From NCBI GenBank assembly GCA_035293565.1, contig DATGMP010000052.1:1-40103 (forward strand): a stretch of 40,103 nt of DNA. The letters are read 5' to 3'. The notes below the pieces were generated by a model that did no database searches, was not told the DNA's origin, and worked only from the letters and a program-made list of their open reading frames with translations. Below, one piece after another: positions 1-7,703 of this stretch. The DNA comes from DATGMP01 sp035293565. Lineage in GTDB: Bacteria > Pseudomonadota > Alphaproteobacteria > BOG-932 > Roseiterribacteraceae. Position numbers and translations under genes: made by a program. Each line of letters begins with the position of its first letter. Within the stretch, counting starts at the first letter, position 1.

Positions 1-1
1 A

Positions 2-229
2 CACTGGGGCATCGAAAACCGCCTCCACTGGGTGCTCGACGTCGTCTTCAAAGACGATCAGTCACGCCTGCGATCCGGACACGGCGCCAAAAACATGGCC
101 GTCGTCAGACACTTCGCCATCAATCTCGCCCGCCAGGCCAAAGACAAGAAAAGCATCAAACTCCGACGAAAACTCGCCGGATGGAACGACAAATACCTCG
201 CAGAAATCCTCGGCGTAAAACCGCGTTAA
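2..229 (+). CDS. ISAs1-family transposase, C-terminal part (cut by window edge)
   Basis: Only the last 75 residues are visible, and the reading frame is open from base 2. The segment begins HWGIENRLHW and continues into a DVVFKDD stretch. This is the typical C-terminal signature of ISAs1-type DDE transposases, where the E of the His-Trp-x-x-Glu region completes the catalytic triad. The sequence ends at a TAA stop just before what looks like the right terminal repeat of the element. Transposases of this family move the element by cut-and-paste. Whether the gene is intact upstream cannot be seen. The family call rests on recognition of the C-terminal signature. Confidence 0.85.
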   Translation, partial: HWGIENRLHWVLDVVFKDDQSRLRSGHGAKNMAVVRHFAINLARQAKDKKSIKLRRKLAGWNDKYLAEILGVKPR

Positions 230-230
230 C

Positions 231-247
231 CCGGATTCACTGCCCTG
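231..247 (+). repeat. Probable right terminal inverted repeat of the ISAs1-type element
   Basis: The sequence CCGGATTCACTGCCCTG follows the transposase stop by one base. Read on the other strand it starts CAGGGC, the usual start of ISAs1-family terminal repeats. The left copy lies outside the window, so the pairing cannot be verified here. Confidence 0.55.
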
Positions 248-312
248 AGGCCGGAGCCGGATGCCTTGACACGCCGGGGCCAGGGCCCCTATGTCACCGC
301 CATCTTATCGGT

Positions 313-387
313 GGCAGCGTAGCTCAGTGGTAGAGCAGGGGAATCATAATCCCTTGGTCGGGGGTTCAAATCCCTCCGCTGCTACCA
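313..387 (+). tRNA. tRNA-Met (anticodon CAT)
   Basis: A complete cloverleaf can be folded by eye. The 7-bp acceptor stem GGCAGCG pairs with CGCTGCT, allowing one G-T pair. The D arm is GCTC/GAGC, the anticodon stem is GGGGA/TCCCT with loop ATCATAA, and the T arm is GGGGG/CCCTC with loop TTCAAAT. The 3' CCA is encoded. The CAT anticodon in this context fits elongator tRNA-Met; a tRNA-Ile2 read through lysidine modification cannot be excluded without identity-element scoring. It lies between two IS remnants, with the IS481 remnant starting about a dozen bases after its 3' end, so it may mark an island junction. Confidence 0.93.
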
Positions 388-398
388 TCTTACCCCTT

Positions 399-660
399 GT
401 CCGGCCCGGAGAGATAGGTAACGGATCGTACCGGAGACATAGGTTACAACCCTGGGCCGAACGGGTTGTGTATGGGTTGCAAGGTTTTTTGCTCCAGATC
501 GATGAAGCCGAGATCGTAGCGCATGAAGCTGACGATCCAAATTCCTTCGTCGACTTCTTTTATGCCGAGACGCTGGCCGGCCAGGACGTGGGAGATGTTG
601 ACCCGCTTGCGGTGCATGCAGATGCGTCCGCAATGGGTGACCATGACTTCGCGAAGTCTG
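399..660 (-). pseudogene. IS481-family transposase remnant (C-terminal tail plus element end)
   Basis: On the minus strand the last 70 or so residues of an IS481-type integrase/transposase are readable. They include VTHCGRICMHRKRVN, AGQRLGIKEVDEGIW and VSFMRYDLGFIDLE, ending NPFGPGL before a stop at about 444. The rest of the transposase, including the DDE core, is missing. Beyond the stop two similar short motifs (GGAGACATAGGTTAC and GGAGAGATAGGTAAC) look like the terminal region of the element, which would end near 399. The inner break, near 655-668, abuts a response-regulator fragment on the other strand. The element is therefore an inactive stub. Confidence 0.75.
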
Positions 661-667
661 GCCGCCG

Positions 668-799
668 GGCATCTTTGTGTCTCCACGCACCGTCGATGTG
701 CACATCGCCACGTTACGTGGTGCGCTGAGCAGATCGGGGATGCCGGCGCTGATCAGGACCGTGCGTTCTCGCGGTTATTCGCTCGACCCGGAACGCTAA
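668..799 (+). pseudogene. Response regulator C-terminal DNA-binding (winged-helix) remnant
   Basis: A short open stretch reads PGIFVSPRTVDVHIATLR, then GALSRSGMPALIRTVRSRGYSLDPER and TAA. This is the recognition helix and C-terminal hairpin of an OmpR/PhoB-type winged-helix domain, where the consensus is RTVDVHIxRLRxAL followed by IRTVRSRGY. The receiver domain and the first half of the DNA-binding domain are absent. The fragment starts where the IS481 stub ends, so an insertion or recombination event probably removed the 5' part. It cannot be functional as it stands. Confidence 0.75.
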
Positions 800-1664
800 A
801 CAACGATCAACTACAGCGCAGCCGTAGTTCCTTATGCCGCGCCACTGCTTAAGAAGATAGAGTTCGAGCAGAGGCGCCGATCGCTCGACGCCCCCTCACA
901 GATTTTGACGTGCAGCTTTCCCGCATCCGGCTCCTCTGCTGGGCATCCTGATCAAACCATCTGTTGGCGTCAGCCGGGTACGCGTGCGAACGGTAGCGGG
1001 AAAACCTTTTGAGATCACGACGTCGGCTTGCCGTCCGCGCTCGCGGGCGGGCAACCCATGTCCGTTGTTGCTGATCGGACTCCGCTCAACTCTTGTGACC
1101 TTCGGCGAGCCGACACAGGTCATCGCCGACCTCATTGACGAGAGTGCGCCGTCAGTCGAATAGCAATGGCCCAGCACGATCCGCCCGGGAGTGGCCCACG
1201 CGTCGTACCTTACGATATGATCCACGCTATTCATTATTAAGGGTCTTGGACACCGTCGCGGACGGTGTCGATTGACGAGAGATCACCAAGGTCGTCCTAA
1301 ATATCAATCCGAAAAGCGGAACCAGACCGGGCTTGGCGCGCCTACGAGTCACACTTGGCGCGAGCGCGCTGTATAACCGCAGAAGGAGGTCGTGGGATTC
1401 TTTGGGGAGAATATCGATGGTCCTGACAGGCGTCTGGACTCGACCTCGGGGGCAAGGGCTTTAGCCGCAGCGACGATGCGAGCCCGCATCATATGCATGT
1501 AACAGAATCTGGATAACTTGAGAATCGCCCAGCTGACTACCGTCTGGGACGCGCCGAGCCCATCATCATCGCGAGCGGCTCACGTTCGGATATATGCAAT
1601 CCCGGCAAATTTCTGACGGACACAAGCTGATGCGTGTCTTGATCGCAAGCCGAGCAATCTCGAT
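800..1664. other. Stretch without a recognisable gene
   Basis: I see no convincing coding sequence on either strand. The longest open frame (minus strand, about 896-1234) has no family resemblance and no good start. Short plus-strand stretches, for example before the stop near 1160, give protein-like sequence that I cannot assign, so the stretch may be decayed genes. It contains one perfect short hairpin, listed separately. Confidence 0.5.
1249..1269. repeat. Perfect inverted repeat, 9-bp arms with 3-nt loop
   Basis: GACACCGTC and GACGGTGTC flank GCG. No T-run follows on either strand, so a Rho-independent terminator is unlikely. It could be an operator or a structure left from a lost gene. 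Confidence 0.55.
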
Positions 1665-2852
1665 TTAGTGTCTGGGGATCTCCGCCATCGCGCGACGCAT
1701 GAACTGATCGAAGAGCGGCACGGTAAAGGCGGTGTCGCCGTGCTGTGGACTATAGACCATCCCCTTGCGGATGAGCGCGGATCGCACCGGGCCAACCTGG
1801 TTGACCTTGACGCCGAGAATGTCGGCGACGGCGCCGGAACGATGCTGGCCGGGTCCGAGTTCGGCCATGGCGCGCAGGTAGCGTTTTTCGGCGGGCGTGA
1901 GGCGATCGAAGCGCACACGGAAAAAGCTTTCATCCAGGTGTGCGGTCGCGATCTTCGTCGTCCGCCTGATGACGGGGAGCGTGATGGGCGAGGCGTCTGC
2001 CTGGTTCCAGGCGTGGTAACCCCATTCCTGAAGGAAATACGGGTAACCCTGGGTGACTTTCAGGATTTCAGCGAGGGCGTCGCGCTCGAACCTGACGCCT
2101 TCGCGTTGCGCGGGCTCGGCGAGGGCGCGTATGGCGTCGTCGTTCCGAAGTGGGCCGACCTCGGGAAACTCGAAAAGCCTTTCCGCATACGACTTGGATT
2201 CGCCGCTCATGGCAACGAGCTGCGGGAGCCCGGCGCCGATCACCACGAGCGGAAGTTGGTTCTGCGCGACGCGATGCATCGCCATGATGAGCGCGCTGAG
2301 CTCCTTTTCCTGAAGGTATTGGAGCTCGTCGATGATGATCGCGACGGCGGTATCGCGGGCAAGCGCCGCCTCGCCGACGGACACGAAGAGATCCTGCAGA
2401 TCGTGCTCGATGTCGCCGCTGTCGGCGACGCCGCGTTCGGGATCGATGTCGAGACCGATTTCGATGTCGCGATAGGTCACCTTGACCACGCCCACAAAGC
2501 TCTTCAGCGTCCGGATGGCACGCTTCACCTTGTCCGAGACGTTCTTGAAATCATCGAGGCGCAGCAGAATCCGGCGAAGGGAAGGAACCAGGAGCTCGGC
2601 GACATTCCTGTGCTCCGGTACCTCGATCAGCTCGGCTAGATAGCCTTCGTGCTCGGCAACCTGCCAAATGCGATTGAGGAGGACGGTCTTGCCAACGCCG
2701 CGCAATCCGACGAGGAGGAGGCTCTTGGCAGACCGCCTTAACCGAATGCGGGCGAGCGTGACCCGCGCCTTTTCCAGAATCTCGTCGCGTCCGGTAAGCT
2801 CGGGCGGAGGCGTACCCGCGCCGGGCGCGAAAGGGTTGCGGACAGCGTCCAT
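1665..2852 (-). CDS. AAA ATPase (Orc1/STAND-like ATP-binding protein)
   Basis: A 395-residue cytoplasmic ATPase. The Walker A motif GLRGVGKT is at residues 49-56 and a Walker B-type IIIDELQYL at about 172-180. These are followed by a sensor-like GAGLPQL segment and a C-terminal region that looks like a winged helix (from about residue 320, DRLTPAEKRYL onward). This layout resembles Orc1/Cdc6-like AAA proteins common in bacteria as single-gene, often mobile-associated ATPases of unknown role. Starts: ATG at 2852 is used; its upstream sequence is AT-rich with no clear Shine-Dalgarno. Neighbours are gene fragments, so context gives no function. The gene itself appears intact. Confidence 0.85.
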   Translation of the reverse strand: MDAVRNPFAPGAGTPPPELTGRDEILEKARVTLARIRLRRSAKSLLLVGLRGVGKTVLLNRIWQVAEHEGYLAELIEVPEHRNVAELLVPSLRRILLRLDDFKNVSDKVKRAIRTLKSFVGVVKVTYRDIEIGLDIDPERGVADSGDIEHDLQDLFVSVGEAALARDTAVAIIIDELQYLQEKELSALIMAMHRVAQNQLPLVVIGAGLPQLVAMSGESKSYAERLFEFPEVGPLRNDDAIRALAEPAQREGVRFERDALAEILKVTQGYPYFLQEWGYHAWNQADASPITLPVIRRTTKIATAHLDESFFRVRFDRLTPAEKRYLRAMAELGPGQHRSGAVADILGVKVNQVGPVRSALIRKGMVYSPQHGDTAFTVPLFDQFMRRAMAEIPRH

Positions 2853-3069
2853 TTCTACAGAACTTATTCAAGTTTATTGATCTAAGGCTAATTTGCAATA
2901 ATATCTCCTTACATGCCGGAGCGGTCAATAGCTCTTGTTCCTCAATCCGAGCGTGCCCCGAAGCGATGGGCCCGCAGGGGACGGGCGTTTCAGATGGTGA
3001 CGATCGTGATTCTAATGTTCCGAACTGTTTGTCCGAAATGTCATTTTCTATTGGAGTCTCGCGTAATCG

Positions 3070-3490
3070 TCCGCTGCCAAAGAGGTCATCGAAAAAGCAC
3101 CCAAGGAGAATTTTCTCCGTTCGCGCCGTCACGCCCAACGAGAGGGAGCGCAAGCGCCAGTGTCGCCGCTGCGGCGGGTGGGAACTTCATTGTCACCAGC
3201 TGCGGACGTCGATCCTTGGAAACTACGTCCAGAATGCCGAGCCAAGTCGCAAGAGTTGTCGGCCCGAGCAAGTCCTTGTCGATAGTCTGACCGGTGCTAT
3301 CGCGACGGAAAGCGCGCACAAGCTTTGTGCCAATCAGACGGTACCGATATGCAGCCGGCTCGACGTCGATCAGAGCCAAGTTTCCTATGAGCCGCGGAAT
3401 TTCGATAGGAGGATCGATGTCACGGCGGCTGCGCGGCCGCCAATTCACAAACTTGGCCTCCCAATAGCGATAGAGGTCGCTCCACGACAT
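3070..3490 (-). pseudogene. PAS_5-type PAS-domain protein, frameshifted
   Basis: The N-terminal part reads as a typical small alphaproteobacterial PAS_5 protein: LYRYWEAK, then DIDPPIEIPRLIGNLALID and YRYRLIGTKLVRAF. Around 3140-3153 the family sequence jumps to another frame. The first frame runs on to a stop at 3086 with unrelated sequence (WVLFR end). The second frame gives SLGVTARTEKILLGCFFDD, which matches the expected C-terminal strand of the fold. In that second frame no stop occurs before the neighbouring ATPase gene, so the tail is also damaged. Such proteins are thought to be small sensory modules. A sequencing error could mimic the shift. Confidence 0.65.
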
Positions 3491-3621
3491 GTCGAAGGGT
3501 AATACTCACACAGGCCATTTGTGAACGCAGATTTGTCCCAAGACCGCGACAGGCCAGCTCGATACGCGTCGTGGTCAATTCGGCGATTTGCGTGCAACCA
3601 GCCTTTCAAGGTGAGCTCGGG

Positions 3622-3687
3622 CGATCGAAAATAGAGCCAAATTGCGTGCCTGATAATGCCTGGCGGAAATCTATGCCGTTCGAATGA
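3622..3687 (-). pseudogene. IS6-family transposase N-terminal stub
   Basis: A stretch of about 22 residues, FERHRFPPGIIRHAIWLYFR, matches the start of IS6-type transposases, where [KR]RHRFPPEII.HAVWLY is typical. Nothing else of the element is readable. It continues in frame from the LuxR-domain stub upstream, making a chimeric open frame with no plausible function. Confidence 0.6.
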
Positions 3688-3717
3688 AGTGCCGACGACC
3701 CGCCCGCCCCTGCTCCA

Positions 3718-3879
3718 CAGATCGACGTGATGCACGAGCGCGAAGTGACGGAATCCGATTTCAAGCGTCGCCGCTTCCAGTAAGCCAAGGAGCTCTCGCG
3801 GGGCCTGCGCGAGCCTGGCTCGGTCTATAAATTGGGCGGCGAGCTCAAACCGTGGCATCGCTGTGCAGGATGAAATCAT
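3718..3879 (-). pseudogene. LuxR-type autoinducer-binding domain, N-terminal stub
   Basis: The segment MPRFELAAQFIDRARLA ... LLGLLEAATLEIGFRHFALVHHVDL is the beginning of an acyl-homoserine-lactone-binding LuxR domain as found in alphaproteobacteria. It breaks off after about 50 residues, next to the IS6-type stub. The rest of the ligand domain and the HTH are missing, so it is a dead fragment. Confidence 0.6.
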
Positions 3880-4053
3880 GCTCCGAACATCCCAGAATTT
3901 TGGGATGCATAGCGCGCTGGCAACATTGTATGCAATTTCGCGTCGACAAGGCTGTTCAATTCGTTCACCGGCGTTTTTTCCGAGGTGTCTCTTCGTTGGA
4001 CTCGGCGTATCGGGCTGTGATACTTACGCCGCGACCCTAGCGGAGTAGCGGCT

Positions 4054-4722
4054 TTGCCGATTGACCGAGAGCCCGTTCGGTTGCGGGGGCGCCCGCCCAA
4101 GCTGTCGTCGGAGCGCATTATCGAGGCCGCGAGCGAAGTGCTTTCGGAAGTCGCGGCCGACGAATTCACGCTTGGAAAGGTGGCGGAACACCTCGGCGCG
4201 CCAGTGACCTCAGTCTATAACTACTTCCCGAACCGCTTCGCCCTCCTATCCGCGCTCGCCGAGACGCTGTTCACGGGGTTCAAGTTCGAGGAGCCGCCGG
4301 CCAAGACGGCTTGGCCCGATGCAATCATGGCATGGCTGCGCGCGGTGGATGCTTTCTTCCTAAAGCATCCGGTTGCGATCAAGGCGATCGGCACCGACGA
4401 TCAGGTCTCGCCCGCTTGGGGGCTTGTTCGCGCTCCGCTGCTCAAGCAGCTTCGCCGCGCCGGATTCAAGGGCCGCGACCTCGCCGCTGTCGCGCTTGCG
4501 GTCCACTCGCAGCTGATCGGGCTACTCTTCATGGCTTCCTATGCGTTGAGGCCGCAGCCCGCGGACGGGGTTTTTCCTCCGTCGAACGCGAGCCAGACAG
4601 AGCACGATGAGGCCGAGCTCCGATCGCATCGGAAGGCTATCGATCGCGAAGAAATCATTGGCTTCGGTCTTATGGCGATTGTCCGGCAGCTCAAATGGCT
4701 CGCCCAGAGCCGCGCCCGGTAA
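4054..4722 (+). CDS. TetR-family transcriptional regulator
   Basis: 222 residues, a normal length for the family. The N-terminal HTH is clear: LSSERIIEAASEVLSE, then FTLGKVAEHLGAPVTSVYNYFPNRFALL (about residues 39-66), with the usual tyrosine-phenylalanine end of the recognition helix. The C-terminal ligand domain is not informative. The start chosen is TTG at 4054, because the GRPP motif before the HTH lies only ten residues in; no ATG lies upstream in frame. About 25-50 bases before it lies an inverted repeat, GGCGTA (4004-4009) with TACGCC (4025-4030). The gene reads toward the flavin monooxygenase, and a strong inverted repeat lies between the two, so it likely represses that gene and perhaps itself. 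Confidence 0.9.
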   Translation: MPIDREPVRLRGRPPKLSSERIIEAASEVLSEVAADEFTLGKVAEHLGAPVTSVYNYFPNRFALLSALAETLFTGFKFEEPPAKTAWPDAIMAWLRAVDAFFLKHPVAIKAIGTDDQVSPAWGLVRAPLLKQLRRAGFKGRDLAAVALAVHSQLIGLLFMASYALRPQPADGVFPPSNASQTEHDEAELRSHRKAIDREEIIGFGLMAIVRQLKWLAQSRAR

Positions 4723-4745
4723 TCGGAATCTGGACAGCGCTTCCC

Positions 4746-4770
4746 ATTTTTAGTAGTGAGTTCTAAAAAT
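4746..4770. promoter_or_regulatory. Inverted repeat between tetR-like gene and monooxygenase, probable operator
   Basis: ATTTTTAG and CTAAAAAT are perfect 8-bp arms 9 bases apart. The site is AT-rich in a GC-rich setting, 24 bp after the regulator stop and about 35 bp before the monooxygenase start. This fits a TetR-type operator over a promoter. A weak terminator is the alternative, but the loop is long and no extra T-run follows the second arm. Confidence 0.55.
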
Positions 4771-4804
4771 ACCGGTCGCCGTCGCTCGACGGCCTGCTGA
4801 GGTT

Positions 4805-6778
4805 ATGGAAATGCCGCTCGACAATGCTTCAAACGCGCAGCTCTACGCCGGCCTGCCGATCGCCGATCATGCCTCTCTGCGCGCCGCGCTCGAGGCCGGC
4901 AACCTTCAAACGCTGCTGATGGTCTACGTGCATCTGACGCGCGACGAGGACATGCTCGATCGCTTCGCCGCATGCCTGACCAGCCCCTTCGCCGCGCCGA
5001 AGGACCTACCCCCCGAACTCGTGCAGGAGCTTCGCGAGAAGCTGTTCGCGGTCCTGACGCGCGATCCGCCGCCGCTCGCGGAGCCCCTTCCCGCCGGCCT
5101 CATGCAGCGGATGATGAGCGTGGGCGTCGGCGAGCCGGTGGCCGACGAATTCATACCGCTGATGATCGAGCAGGCCGGATTCGAAGAACCGATATCGCGT
5201 TTAGCGAAGCCTGGCCGGATCAAGCCGCCATCGGACTTCAAAGTCTTGGTGATCGGGGCCGGCATGGCCGGGCTGGCAATGGCGATTAAGCTCAAGGATG
5301 CCGGGTACAGCTTCGAGGTTTACGAGAAGAACGGGGAAGTCGGCGGCACCTGGTACGAAAATGTGTACCCCGGGATCGGCGTCGATACGCCGAGCCACTT
5401 CTACTCGCTCTCCTTCGCCCAGTATCCCGACTGGAACAATTATCATCCACGCGGCCACGACATGCAGGCATACCTCGTGGGCGTGGCAGATCGATTTCAG
5501 CTGCGACCGAACATCCGGTTCGGCGCGCGCGTGAAGGCGATGCGCTGGAACGATGCGCGCAAGATCTGGTCGGTCACGGTCGAGGACTCGAACGGTGAGC
5601 GGATCGCCGAGGCAAATGCCGTCGTCAATGGCCACGGACCCGTGAATCGCTGGGATTTGCCGGACATAGAGGGGCGCGAGACCTTCAAGGGCCCGATGAT
5701 GCACACAGCGGGGTGGGATCCGTCGATCGACCTTACTGGCAAACGCGTGGCGGTGGTCGGAACAGGCGCCAGCGGCGCCCAGGTCGTGTCGGCGCTCGCC
5801 GGGAAAGCGGCGCACCTGACGATCTTCCAGCGCTCCAAGCATTGGGTGATGAAGAACGCGGAATATGACAACGACGTGACGGAGCCCGTGAAATGGGCTC
5901 TCCGCAACGTGCCGCAATACATGCCGTGGTTCCGGTTCCGAGCCTTCTGGTTCGCTTCGGACGGACTCTACAAATGGGTCAAGAGGGATCCCGCCTGGGA
6001 AGGAAACGATCAGGCGATCTCGCAGGCGAACGAGGACGCGCGCCAATACGCTCTCGCCGGAATGAAAGGCGTTCTCGCCCATCGGTCCGACGTGCTCGAG
6101 AAGATCACGCCGGACTTTCCGATCTTCAGCAAGCGCATCATCCTGGACGCGGGCTATCTTGCAGCGCTCGGCCGAGACGATGTCGATGTTGAGACTGGGG
6201 GCATCGAACGCATTGTGGAAGACGGCATCGTGACCAAAGACGGCCGCAAGGTCAAAGCCAACGCGATCATCTTCGCCACCGGGTTCAAGATTGCAAAGAT
6301 GGTGGGGGATCTCACGATCATCGGGCGAGACGGCCGCAATCTCGGTGAGGAGTGGGGCGACGAGGATCCCCGCGCCTATTTGGGCACGAGCATGGAAGGA
6401 TTTCCGAACTTCTTTTGGCTCGTCGGGCCGAATAGCGTTCCCAACCACGCGGGCGGCCACAATTTGATTGTCGAGGGCCATGTCCACTACATCATCGAAT
6501 GCCTCGACATGCTCTTGAACCACGGCGCACAAGCGCTCGAGCCGACGAAAGAAGCTTTCGGCGCTTACAACGCCCAGGTCGACGGGGACCTAGAGACCAT
6601 GGTGTGGTCCCACCCGAAGGCGCGGAGCTACTATCGTAACAGCAAGGGACGTGTATATCTCTCATGCCCCTATCGGCTGGTGGACATGTGGACCATGCTC
6701 CGCAAACCGAAGCTTCAAGATTACAAGCTGCATTACGCCGAAGCGGAGGAGACTAAAATCCGCGCCGCATCCGCCTAA
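4805..6778 (+). CDS. Flavin-containing Baeyer-Villiger-type monooxygenase (HAPMO-like)
   Basis: A 657-residue FAD/NADPH enzyme expected to insert oxygen into a ketone to give an ester or lactone. Residues 1-140 form an N-terminal extension like that of 4-hydroxyacetophenone monooxygenase-type enzymes. Then come the FAD-binding GAGMAG (151-156), the GGTWYENVYPGIGVDTPSHFY stretch, the Baeyer-Villiger fingerprint FKGPMMHTAGWD (294-305) and the NADPH-binding GTGASG (319-324). All key residues are present and the length is normal. A second in-frame ATG lies two codons downstream. It is the first gene after the TetR regulator and the putative operator. The substrate is unknown; a cyclic or aryl ketone is likely from the family and the CoA-type genes nearby. 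Confidence 0.92.
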   Translation: MEMPLDNASNAQLYAGLPIADHASLRAALEAGNLQTLLMVYVHLTRDEDMLDRFAACLTSPFAAPKDLPPELVQELREKLFAVLTRDPPPLAEPLPAGLMQRMMSVGVGEPVADEFIPLMIEQAGFEEPISRLAKPGRIKPPSDFKVLVIGAGMAGLAMAIKLKDAGYSFEVYEKNGEVGGTWYENVYPGIGVDTPSHFYSLSFAQYPDWNNYHPRGHDMQAYLVGVADRFQLRPNIRFGARVKAMRWNDARKIWSVTVEDSNGERIAEANAVVNGHGPVNRWDLPDIEGRETFKGPMMHTAGWDPSIDLTGKRVAVVGTGASGAQVVSALAGKAAHLTIFQRSKHWVMKNAEYDNDVTEPVKWALRNVPQYMPWFRFRAFWFASDGLYKWVKRDPAWEGNDQAISQANEDARQYALAGMKGVLAHRSDVLEKITPDFPIFSKRIILDAGYLAALGRDDVDVETGGIERIVEDGIVTKDGRKVKANAIIFATGFKIAKMVGDLTIIGRDGRNLGEEWGDEDPRAYLGTSMEGFPNFFWLVGPNSVPNHAGGHNLIVEGHVHYIIECLDMLLNHGAQALEPTKEAFGAYNAQVDGDLETMVWSHPKARSYYRNSKGRVYLSCPYRLVDMWTMLRKPKLQDYKLHYAEAEETKIRAASA

Positions 6779-6813
6779 GAGCGATTGCCGTTCGGCTCGG
6801 CGGGAGGATTGAG

Positions 6814-7218
6814 ATGCCGTCGCGAGCGCCCGCGCGATTTGCGTTCACGAAACTAATCGTCTCCGACGTCGACCGCCTGTTCGCGTTTTACCGCGACGTC
6901 TTCGGGCTTACGGAGATTGCGCGCGTGAGGCAGGGCGAAGGGAACGCGGAGCTGGACGAGATCATCATGGTCCCCGACGGCGCCGGATATTCGGTGCCTA
7001 GCCTTGTCATTCAACGCTACCCCAACCGGCCAATCCCCTCTCGCGGAGAAGCCACGCTCGGGTTCATGGTCGCCGATCTCGAAAAGACGCTGGAAGTGGC
7101 GATTAAGGCAGGTGCTTCGATCGATCGCCCCGCGCGAACAGCTTCGGAGCATGGCATCCGCGTCGCCTTCATCAAGGACACGGATGGCCACCTGATCGAA
7201 GTCGTTCAGCAATTGTAA
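6814..7218 (+). CDS. VOC-superfamily (glyoxalase/bleomycin-resistance fold) protein
   Basis: 134 residues, one VOC domain made of two beta-alpha-beta-beta-beta units: FTKLIVSDVDRLFAFYRDVFGL at the start and FIKDTDGHLIEVVQ at the end. The C-terminal metal-ligand glutamate is present (LIEVV). The first ligand position, usually His, is Lys (FTK), as in the FTKLIVSD subfamily, so activity is uncertain. It is cytoplasmic with no signal peptide. It starts 36 bp after the monooxygenase with a GGGAGG ribosome site and is probably co-transcribed. It may be a lyase, isomerase or ring-cleavage enzyme in the same pathway. Confidence 0.85.
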   Translation: MPSRAPARFAFTKLIVSDVDRLFAFYRDVFGLTEIARVRQGEGNAELDEIIMVPDGAGYSVPSLVIQRYPNRPIPSRGEATLGFMVADLEKTLEVAIKAGASIDRPARTASEHGIRVAFIKDTDGHLIEVVQQL

Positions 7219-7294
7219 GCAGGCGCACCGAGGGGGAGGATAGCGCAGCCGCCATCTTCGTCCGGGGTGAGGGCTCGACGGATAACGGGCAACG

Positions 7295-7456
7295 GTGGAG
7301 GGGCACGTGGGTGGATGGAATTTCACAAAAGGGCTGAAGGATCTTGGTCGCGGCTGCTTCGCCTATCTGCAGCCTGACGGCGGGACCGGATGGACAAACA
7401 CCGGGCTCATAGTCGATGGGGAGGCGAGTCTTCTCGTCGACACGCTTTACGATCTA
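7295..7456 (+). pseudogene. Metallo-beta-lactamase-fold hydrolase, N-terminal fragment
   Basis: The reading frame gives FTKGLKDLGRGCFAYLQPDG, then TGWTNTGLIVDGEASLLVDTLYDL. This is the first beta-sandwich part of an MBL-fold hydrolase, up to just before the zinc-binding HxHxDH motif. The sequence then breaks, and the next bases belong to a thiamine-diphosphate enzyme on the opposite strand. Either GTG at 7295 or GTG at 7307 (after GGAGGGG) would be the old start. No zinc ligands remain, so it is non-functional. Confidence 0.7.
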
Positions 7457-7703
7457 ATCCCATCAGCTGCTCGCCATCGCCCGTGAACACCACGACTGGC
7501 CGACTCGGCTGCGCGATCGCTAAGCCGAGTCCGGTCAGGGCCGCTCCCCCCATCGCGCCCCACAGATAGAAATTTCCATCATGGTCGCCAGCCGAGAACA
7601 CGTCATAGGCGGCGGAACCGAGGCCCGCGACGACGAGCATGTCCCCCCGATCGGCAAGCAGATCGGCTACCGCGACGATCAGGTAGACGGCACCCGCCGG
7701 ATG
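7455..7703 (-). pseudogene. Thiamine-diphosphate enzyme fragment (decarboxylase-like subunit)
   Basis: On the minus strand, ADLLADRGDMLVVAGLGSAAYDVF leads into GNFYLWGAMGGAALTGLGLA and then PVVVFTGDGEQLMGL. This is the start of a ThDP-binding domain of the phosphonopyruvate/sulfopyruvate decarboxylase-like group. The GDG of the cofactor motif is the last part present. The sequence stops at the junction with the metallo-hydrolase stub, so the cofactor site is incomplete. There is no good start codon at the 5' end either. It is a remnant joined head-on to the MBL fragment, a sign of rearrangement. Confidence 0.65.

Noticed and set aside
896..1234. Minus-strand open frame of 112 codons in the gene-less stretch
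   Set aside because: No family resemblance, no ribosome site, and composition like random GC-rich DNA.
1668..2639. Long plus-strand open frame opposite the AAA ATPase
   Set aside because: It is antisense to a clear ATPase with intact Walker motifs; its translation has no domain and reflects GC-rich codon shadowing.
5201..6532. Minus-strand open frame of 443 codons opposite the monooxygenase
   Set aside because: The plus strand encodes a complete flavin monooxygenase; the antisense frame has no start signal or family resemblance.
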